The notes under the pieces were generated by a model that saw only the letters and a list, made by a program, of their open reading frames with translations, was not told the origin of the DNA and searched no databases. 64,000 bases of DNA from Hungatella hathewayi (GTDB taxonomy: Bacteria > Bacillota > Clostridia > Lachnospirales > Lachnospiraceae), in contig CP102274.1 of NCBI GenBank assembly GCA_025149285.1, positions 2,867,501 to 2,931,500 of the forward strand. Direction: 5' to 3'. Below, in pieces: positions 58,752-64,000 of this stretch. Numbering within the stretch: position 1 is the first letter of the stretch; each line of letters opens with the position of its first letter. Position numbers and translations under genes: made by a program.

Positions 58752-59171
58752 TTATACAGACTTCTGCGGGGACTTTAATAAATCTTCCAATGTAATCCCA
58801 TCCAGATACTCATTGATAATCTTATCCAGTTCCTGCCATACCGGCCGGGACAGACAGAAGCCGCGCCGGGAGCACTCGGTGTAAGATTCCTCGGCGCAGG
58901 CGACAGGGGCCAGACTTCCCTCGGTCAGGCGCAGTATCTCCCCCAGAGTATATTCGCCAGGCGCCCTTGTCAGGCGGTAACCGCCGCCTTTTCCCCGCAG
59001 ACCGGTCAGAAGTTTATTCTGTACCAGAACCTTTATGACAATTTCCAGATATTTTTCGGAAATCTCCTGGCGGTTCGCTATTTCTTTCAGGGGTACATAC
59101 CTGTCTGTGGTCTGCTGAGCCAGATCCAGCATAACCCGCAGCGCATAACGTCCCCTTGTCGAAATCATCAT
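58752..59171 (-). CDS. Rrf2-family (IscR-like) iron-sulfur regulator
   Basis: A 139-residue Rrf2 regulator. The winged helix begins ISTRGRYALRVMLDLAQQ, and the wing includes LRGKGGGYRLTR. Cys92, Cys100 and Cys106 (within ACAEESYTEC and SRRGFC) would hold a [2Fe-2S] cluster, as in IscR. It lies next to and divergent from the suf operon, whose promoter region carries a 43-bp palindrome. I infer that it represses suf when clusters are plentiful. GGGGAGGTATTTC precedes the ATG at 59171; ATG 59168 is also possible. Confidence 0.93.
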   Translation of the reverse strand: MMISTRGRYALRVMLDLAQQTTDRYVPLKEIANRQEISEKYLEIVIKVLVQNKLLTGLRGKGGGYRLTRAPGEYTLGEILRLTEGSLAPVACAEESYTECSRRGFCLSRPVWQELDKIINEYLDGITLEDLLKSPQKSV

Positions 59172-59247
59172 CTGAAATACCTCCCCTCTGTAATACCAGT
59201 ATTATTATCCTATTATACAACAAGGTAAATAGGAATCGCAACAGGAA

Positions 59248-59293
59248 ATAGTATTATAAACCTATTGACAAAGTAGGCTTATAATACTATGAT
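59248..59293 (+). promoter_or_regulatory. suf promoter overlapped by a 43-bp palindrome (Rrf2/IscR-type operator)
   Basis: TTGACA (59265-59270), 17-bp spacer, TATGAT (59288-59293). A near-perfect palindrome spans 59248-59290: ATAGTATTATAAACCTATT on the left pairs with AAGTAGGCTTATAATACTAT on the right at about 17 of 20 positions, covering both -35 and -10. Nearby, further CCTATT/AATAGG elements occur upstream (59200-59235). The neighbouring Rrf2 protein is the natural ligand. Confidence 0.7.
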
Positions 59294-59381
59294 GTTAATA
59301 ACCAAGCGAAATGATAGGTTAATAAAAGTACAAGATAAAAGATAGAAGAGTGAAGCTTAGACAGCAGAAATGGAGGAATCT

Positions 59382-60137
59382 ATGGCAAATCAATTGTTGG
59401 AAGTAAAGGGATTATCTGTCAAAGTGGAAGATAAAGAGATTTTGCATGGAATTAATCTTGAGATCAAAAAAGGAGAAACCCATGTACTGATGGGACCCAA
59501 CGGGGCGGGAAAGTCTACCCTCGGATACGCGCTGATGGGCAATCCCCGCTATGAAGTGACGCAGGGAGAGATCCGGTTTCAGGGGAAGCTTATGAACGGG
59601 GAAACAGCGGATAAGCGGGCCGGAGCCGGAATGTTTCTTTCTTTCCAGAACCCTCTGGAGGTTCCCGGGCTTTCGCTGGGAACCTTTATCCGCAATGCGG
59701 TGGAACAGCGAAGGGGCGCCAGAGTGCGCCTGTGGGATTTCCGCAGGGAGCTTTGGAAGGCCATGGAGCTCCTGCAGATGGAGCGGACGTACGGAGACCG
59801 GGATTTAAATGTCGGATTTTCCGGAGGTGAAAAAAAGAAAGCGGAGATTCTTCAGATGCTGCTCTTAAAGCCGGGGCTGGCAATTCTGGATGAGACAGAT
59901 TCCGGTCTGGATGTGGATGCGGTCAGAACCGTGTCAAAGGGTGTGGAGGAGTATCAGAAGGACCGGAACGGAGGCCTGCTGATTATCACTCACAGCACCC
60001 GGATCCTGGAGGCTCTGCGGGTGGATAAAACCCATATTATGATAGACGGCCGGATTGTGAAGACAGGCGGAGCTTCCCTGGTGGAAGAGATTAATAAAAA
60101 CGGGTTTGAACAGTATTTGGAACAGGCGGACCGATAG
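59382..60137 (+). CDS. sufC: Fe-S cluster assembly ATPase SufC
   Basis: A 251-residue ABC-type ATPase. Walker A is GPNGAGKST, the signature is LNVGFSGGEKKKAEIL, and Walker B is LAILDETDSGLD. It energises the SufBCD scaffold complex. ATG 59382 is preferred because GGAGGAATCT lies just before it; an in-frame ATG 12 bases upstream is also possible. It heads the operon sufC-sufB-sufD-sufS-sufU. Transcription begins at the palindromic promoter at 59265-59293. Confidence 0.97.
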   Translation: MANQLLEVKGLSVKVEDKEILHGINLEIKKGETHVLMGPNGAGKSTLGYALMGNPRYEVTQGEIRFQGKLMNGETADKRAGAGMFLSFQNPLEVPGLSLGTFIRNAVEQRRGARVRLWDFRRELWKAMELLQMERTYGDRDLNVGFSGGEKKKAEILQMLLLKPGLAILDETDSGLDVDAVRTVSKGVEEYQKDRNGGLLIITHSTRILEALRVDKTHIMIDGRIVKTGGASLVEEINKNGFEQYLEQADR

Positions 60138-60167
60138 TCTGCGTCTCCGGAAAGGAAGAAAACCGAG

Positions 60168-61574
60168 ATGGAAGAGAAGACATATGTAAATGATATTGAC
60201 AGAAGCATCTATGATATCCGAAATGAGGAAACGGATGCGTACCGTATAGAGGAAGGCTTAAAACCGGCCATTGTAGAGCAGATATCAAAAGAGAAGAACG
60301 ATCCGCTCTGGATGGAGCTGTTCCGGCTAAAGTCCCTGCAGATTTACAACAGCATGGAAGTTCCCGACTGGGGGCCTTCCCTGGAGGGACTGGATATGAG
60401 CCATATCGCTACCTATGTGAGGCCAGGCACAAAGATGAAAACGAAATGGTCCGATGTGCCGGAGGCCATAAAGGATACCTTTGAACGTCTGGGAATTCCC
60501 CAGGCGGAGCGGAAATCTCTGGCGGGAGTTGGTGCCCAGTACGATTCGGAGCTGGTGTATCACAATGTCCGCCAGGAGGTGGCGGAGCTGGGCGTGGTAT
60601 ACACAGACTTGGAGAGCGCGCTGAAGGGTGACTATGCGGACATGGTGAAAAAGCATTTTATGAAGCTGGTGAAGCCTTCGGACCACAAGTTTGCCGCGCT
60701 TCACGGAGCCGTCTGGTCGGGAGGCTCCTTTGTCTATGTACCGCCAGGAGTTTCCGTGGAAATACCGCTGCAGTCGTATTTCCGGCTGAATGCGCCGGGG
60801 GCGGGGCAGTTTGAGCATACGCTGATTATCGTGGATGAAGGGGCCAGCCTTCATTTTATTGAAGGCTGTTCCGCGCCGAAATATAACGTGGCAAATCTCC
60901 ACGCGGGCTGTGTGGAGCTGTATGTGGGAAGAAATGCGAAGCTGCGTTACTCTACAATTGAAAACTGGTCGAAAAACATGTACAACTTAAATACCAAGCG
61001 GGCGCAGGTGGAGGAAGGCGGCACGATTGAGTGGGTATCCGGTTCCTTCGGCTCACACGTTTCTTACTTATATCCTATGAGCATCCTGAAGGGCCGCGGA
61101 GCCAGAATGGAGTTCACAGGAATTACTTTTGCGGGTGAAGGACAGAATCTGGATACGGGTGCGAAGGTGGTTCACGCCGCTCCGGAGACGACTTCGTATA
61201 TGAACACCCGGTCCATATCCAAGAGCGGAGGGGTAAGTACCTTCCGCAGTTCCGTGGTGGTAGCCAAAGGAGCGAAGAACAGCAAATCCGCTGTGTCCTG
61301 CCAGTCTCTGATGCTGGATGGAATATCCAGGTCAGACACGATCCCGGCTATGGATATCCGGACTTCCGATGCAGATATCGGCCATGAAGCCAGGATTGGG
61401 AGAATCAGCGATGAAGCCGTCTTTTATCTCATGTCCAGAGGACTGAGTGAGGAGGATGCCAGAGCACTGATCGTCAGTGGTTTTGCGGACCAGGTATCCA
61501 AGGAGCTGCCCCTGGAGTACGCGGTAGAGATGAATCATCTGATCCGGCTGGAGATGAAGGGGAGTATTGGATAG
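60168..61574 (+). CDS. sufB: Fe-S cluster assembly protein SufB
   Basis: A 468-residue SufB, the scaffold subunit that builds clusters with SufC and SufD. The segment PSDHKFAALHGAVWSGGSFV and the conserved C-terminal block SKSAVSCQSLML hold candidate cluster/sulfur residues, with the Cys in VSCQSL. The protein has the beta-helix core pattern of the family and normal length. GGAAAGGAAGAAAA precedes the ATG. It follows sufC by 30 bases and precedes sufD. Confidence 0.97.
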   Translation: MEEKTYVNDIDRSIYDIRNEETDAYRIEEGLKPAIVEQISKEKNDPLWMELFRLKSLQIYNSMEVPDWGPSLEGLDMSHIATYVRPGTKMKTKWSDVPEAIKDTFERLGIPQAERKSLAGVGAQYDSELVYHNVRQEVAELGVVYTDLESALKGDYADMVKKHFMKLVKPSDHKFAALHGAVWSGGSFVYVPPGVSVEIPLQSYFRLNAPGAGQFEHTLIIVDEGASLHFIEGCSAPKYNVANLHAGCVELYVGRNAKLRYSTIENWSKNMYNLNTKRAQVEEGGTIEWVSGSFGSHVSYLYPMSILKGRGARMEFTGITFAGEGQNLDTGAKVVHAAPETTSYMNTRSISKSGGVSTFRSSVVVAKGAKNSKSAVSCQSLMLDGISRSDTIPAMDIRTSDADIGHEARIGRISDEAVFYLMSRGLSEEDARALIVSGFADQVSKELPLEYAVEMNHLIRLEMKGSIG

Positions 61575-61609
61575 GAGGCTTTCACAGGAGAGCGGAAAGG
61601 AGGTTCCCT

Positions 61610-62689
61610 ATGGGACAGGGACTTGATTTAACAATAAACAGGCTGCCGGCCAGAACCTGGAACTGGCTCAGGATGAATGAGGCGGACCTAAAACAGATAG
61701 AAGCGGGGGAATCCCCCACAGTGATAACGGAAGGGCTTGGGGAAGCAGAACCGTGGAATGAGGATATTTCAGTTCTTCCGACCGGCATGGGGGAAGATAT
61801 GGACCGCCTGGCCGGAGAGGCCGGGACAGCGGCGATCAGGATTCAGTCCGGGCCCTTGAAGGAGAAGAAACGTGCCGCGCTGCACTTTGTCTGCAGCGAT
61901 GGTGGGAAGAGCTTTCAGCCGGTGGAACTTCTGGTAAGGGAAGGGGAATGCTTAACCGTGATTATGGATTTCACCTCGCCGCCGGAAGCGGCAGGTCTGG
62001 CTGCAGTTCAAACCCGGTTTCAAGTGAATAAAAATGGCAGACTGAAGCTGATCCAGCTTCAATTGCTGGGAAGCGGATATCGATTTTTAAACGATATCGG
62101 CGGCCGCTGTGAAGAAGACGGAGCTGCGGAGGTAGTACAGCTGTTTTTGGGCGGATCAGAAACTTACGCGGGCTGCCGGGCAGATTTAGCAGGGAGAGAC
62201 AGCGTTCTGAATGCGGACATCGGCTACCTGGGAAGAGGAAATCAGCGGTTTGATATGAACTATACAGCAGATCACCGGGGGGAGCGGTCAAGCAGCCGGA
62301 TCCTGGCAGGCGGCGTGCTGCGGGACAGAGCCTTTAAGCTTTTCCGCGGAACCATTGATTTTAAGTCGGGAGCCGTCGGGGCAGAGGGCGAGGAGAAAGA
62401 GGATGTACTGCTTTTCGGAGACGATGTGGTCAATCAGACCATTCCTCTGATTCTCTGCGCCGAGGAGGACGTTTTAGGCAGCCATGGAGCTACCATTGGA
62501 AGGCTGGACGAGGAACTCTTATTCTATCTCTGTTCCAGAGGCATGAGACGCGAGGAAGCTGAAGCAATGATTACAAGGGCCAGACTGGAGGCTGTCTGCA
62601 GGAAGAGCGGAGACGAAGCTGCAGAGCAGATGGTACACAATTATCTGAAGGAGGTGAAGGAGAATGGAAAACAGAAATCCATATCATGA
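61610..62689 (+). CDS. sufD: Fe-S cluster assembly protein SufD
   Basis: A 359-residue SufD. It shares the beta-helix fold with SufB but is shorter and more divergent, as is usual. The C-terminal HGATIGRLDEELLFYLCSRG is the conserved helical cap motif of SufB/SufD. AAAGGAGGTTCC precedes the ATG. The last 26 bases overlap the sufS start, implying translational coupling. Confidence 0.93.
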   Translation: MGQGLDLTINRLPARTWNWLRMNEADLKQIEAGESPTVITEGLGEAEPWNEDISVLPTGMGEDMDRLAGEAGTAAIRIQSGPLKEKKRAALHFVCSDGGKSFQPVELLVREGECLTVIMDFTSPPEAAGLAAVQTRFQVNKNGRLKLIQLQLLGSGYRFLNDIGGRCEEDGAAEVVQLFLGGSETYAGCRADLAGRDSVLNADIGYLGRGNQRFDMNYTADHRGERSSSRILAGGVLRDRAFKLFRGTIDFKSGAVGAEGEEKEDVLLFGDDVVNQTIPLILCAEEDVLGSHGATIGRLDEELLFYLCSRGMRREEAEAMITRARLEAVCRKSGDEAAEQMVHNYLKEVKENGKQKSIS

Positions 62690-63884
62690 GGATTTTCCGC
62701 TTTTGGCAAATAATCCGGTCATTTATCTGGACAGCGCAGCAACGGCCCAAAAGCCCGGCTGCGTACTCCGGGCAGAGCGCGACTTTTACGAGCAGTGTTA
62801 TGCGAACCCCATGCGGGGTTTTTATGAACTGAGCATGGAGGCGACAAAGTGGCTGGAGGAGGCCAGAGAAGAGGTTCGGCGTTTTATCAATGCTCCTTCA
62901 GCCGACGAGATCATTTTCACCAGAAATACGACAGAAAGCTTGAATCTGATAGCTTACAGCTACGGATTATCAAAGCTTAAGGCAGGAGATGAGATTCTGG
63001 TAAGCATTATGGAGCATCACAGCAATCTGCTGCCCTGGCAGATGGCTGCCGGGAAGACAGGCGCGGTTTTGAGATTCCTGGAATGTGAACCGGATGGCAG
63101 GATTTCTCAGGAGAAGCTGGAAGCGGCATTTACTGACCGGACCAGACTGGTGGCTGTCGCCCACGTCTCCAATGTGCTGGGATGTGAAAATCCGATACGC
63201 CGGATTGCGGCCATGGCCAGAGAACGAGGGGCTGTTGTGGTGGTGGATGCAGCACAGAGTGCTCCTCATATCCCAATTGATGTACAGGAGCTGGGGGTAG
63301 ATTTTCTGGCCTTTTCCGGTCATAAGCTGATGGGCCCTATGGGGATCGGCGTGCTCTATGGAAGGCGGGAACTGCTGGAGGAGATGCCGCCCTTCTTAAC
63401 CGGCGGGGAAATGATTGATTCCGTTACCAGAACAGGCGCCGTATTCGCCCCGATCCCTCATAAGTTTGAGGCGGGTACCGTCAATGCGGCAGGAGCCTGG
63501 GGATTAAAGGAGGCGGTCTGCTACTTAAAGTCCGTGGGATTTGATGAAGTGCGGCGCCGGGAACTGGAGCTGACAGCTGCCGCCCTGGAAGGTTTGAAAC
63601 AGATACCGCACGTACATGTTCTGGGATCGGAAAAACCTGATGAACACTGCGGCATCGTGACCTTTACCGTAGACGGGGTTCATCCCCATGATGTGAGTGC
63701 AATTCTGGATGCGGATGGAATCGCCGTCCGTGCGGGGCATCACTGTGCCCAGCCGCTGCTGGAATATTTAAAGGTTCCATCTGCCACCAGAGCCAGCATT
63801 TATTTTTATAATACCAGAGAGGAAATAGAGGCATTCCTGAAGAGTGCTGCCGGAATCAGGAGGAAGATGGGATATGGAGAATAG
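62664..63884 (+). CDS. sufS: Cysteine desulfurase SufS
   Basis: A 406-residue PLP enzyme of the group II desulfurases that takes sulfur from cysteine for cluster assembly. The PLP lysine is in FSGHKLMGPMG. The persulfide-bearing Cys is in VRAGHHCAQPLL, the typical SufS position. The N-terminus has NNPVIYLDSAATAQKP. GAAGGAGGTGAAGG precedes the ATG inside sufD. It passes sulfur to SufU in Firmicutes; the sufU start overlaps its 3' end by 11 bases. Confidence 0.97.
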   Translation: MENRNPYHEDFPLLANNPVIYLDSAATAQKPGCVLRAERDFYEQCYANPMRGFYELSMEATKWLEEAREEVRRFINAPSADEIIFTRNTTESLNLIAYSYGLSKLKAGDEILVSIMEHHSNLLPWQMAAGKTGAVLRFLECEPDGRISQEKLEAAFTDRTRLVAVAHVSNVLGCENPIRRIAAMARERGAVVVVDAAQSAPHIPIDVQELGVDFLAFSGHKLMGPMGIGVLYGRRELLEEMPPFLTGGEMIDSVTRTGAVFAPIPHKFEAGTVNAAGAWGLKEAVCYLKSVGFDEVRRRELELTAAALEGLKQIPHVHVLGSEKPDEHCGIVTFTVDGVHPHDVSAILDADGIAVRAGHHCAQPLLEYLKVPSATRASIYFYNTREEIEAFLKSAAGIRRKMGYGE

Positions 63885-64000
63885 AAGCTTTTATAATGAG
63901 GTATTGACGGAACACAATCTTCACCCGGCTCACAAGCACGATCTGCCGGATGCCAATCTGGTGCTGGAGGGCGTTAATCCCAGCTGCGGGGACGATATCC
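63874..64000 (+). CDS. sufU: Fe-S assembly protein SufU (5' part; runs off the window)
   Basis: The frame opens at ATG 63874, within the sufS 3' end, and is open to base 64000 (42 codons visible). The visible part reads ENRSFYNEVLTEHNLHPAHK and then contains GVNPSCGDDI, which matches the first zinc/sulfur Cys block NPxCGD of SufU. AGGAGGAAGA lies just before the start. SufU stimulates SufS and receives its sulfur. Its 3' end is outside the window. Confidence 0.92.
   Translation, partial: MENRSFYNEVLTEHNLHPAHKHDLPDANLVLEGVNPSCGDDI

Noticed and set aside
1..64000. CRISPR arrays, tRNA or rRNA genes, prophage
   Set aside because: No regularly spaced repeats, tRNA-like cloverleaf or rRNA sequence, and no phage structural genes were seen.

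Overview
The window looks like chromosome of a gut Lachnospiraceae bacterium (Clostridium cluster XIVa). This is inferred from gene content: an anaerobic class III ribonucleotide reductase, a three-gene [FeFe] hydrogenase operon, a SufCBDSU iron-sulfur operon, DUF1540 and Rpn-type nuclease proteins, many AGGAGG ribosome binding sites, and a Loop-1-type gut beta-glucuronidase. Species cannot be named. No rRNA, tRNA or CRISPR array was seen.

1-10 kb: the 3' end of a SNF2 helicase, a flavodoxin-like protein, a very long nested inverted repeat (1856-2079), nrdD-nrdG behind a promoter with an NrdR-like box, a Cys-cluster protein, a small unknown protein, dCTP deaminase, and a convergent MATE pump plus DUF4261-like protein. 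10-18 kb: a Ca2+/Mn2+-type P-ATPase behind a promoter, leader and terminator that resembles a yybP-ykoY riboswitch, a convergent CatA-type acetyltransferase, a TetR regulator, an iron alcohol dehydrogenase behind a Rex-like palindrome, and an Rpn-type nuclease.

17-27 kb is the most distinctive metabolic locus. An AraC regulator is divergent from a GPH sugar symporter, with 21-bp phased operator repeats between them. The symporter is followed by overlapping genes for an amidohydrolase, a creatininase-family protein and a type-B carboxylesterase, then a beta-glucuronidase with its own promoter. A histidine-phosphatase lipoprotein and a convergent alkylsulfatase-type metallohydrolase come next. 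I infer a locus for importing and taking apart glucuronide (and perhaps sulfate) conjugates.

27-39 kb is housekeeping and transport: an unknown protein, VOC protein, MATE pump, acetamidase/formamidase, branched-chain aminotransferase, a second Rpn nuclease, AEC and NSS transporters, threonyl-tRNA synthetase, DUF1540 protein and a one-domain EamA transporter. 39.8-45.5 kb holds a hydrogenase operon behind an attenuator-like leader: NuoE-like, a NuoF-like protein fused to a GltD/NfnB-like flavoprotein, and HydA. A group IIC intron (45546-47444) sits just downstream of the operon's terminator hairpin.

47.5-56.2 kb reads as more AT-rich and carries a membrane-anchored glycerophosphodiesterase and two adjacent PTS gene sets (ascorbate type with a PRD regulator; fructose type with an allulose-6-phosphate epimerase). 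56.3-64 kb holds an EAL/degenerate-GGDEF membrane protein, an Rrf2 regulator and the divergent suf operon, which runs off the end of the window inside sufU.
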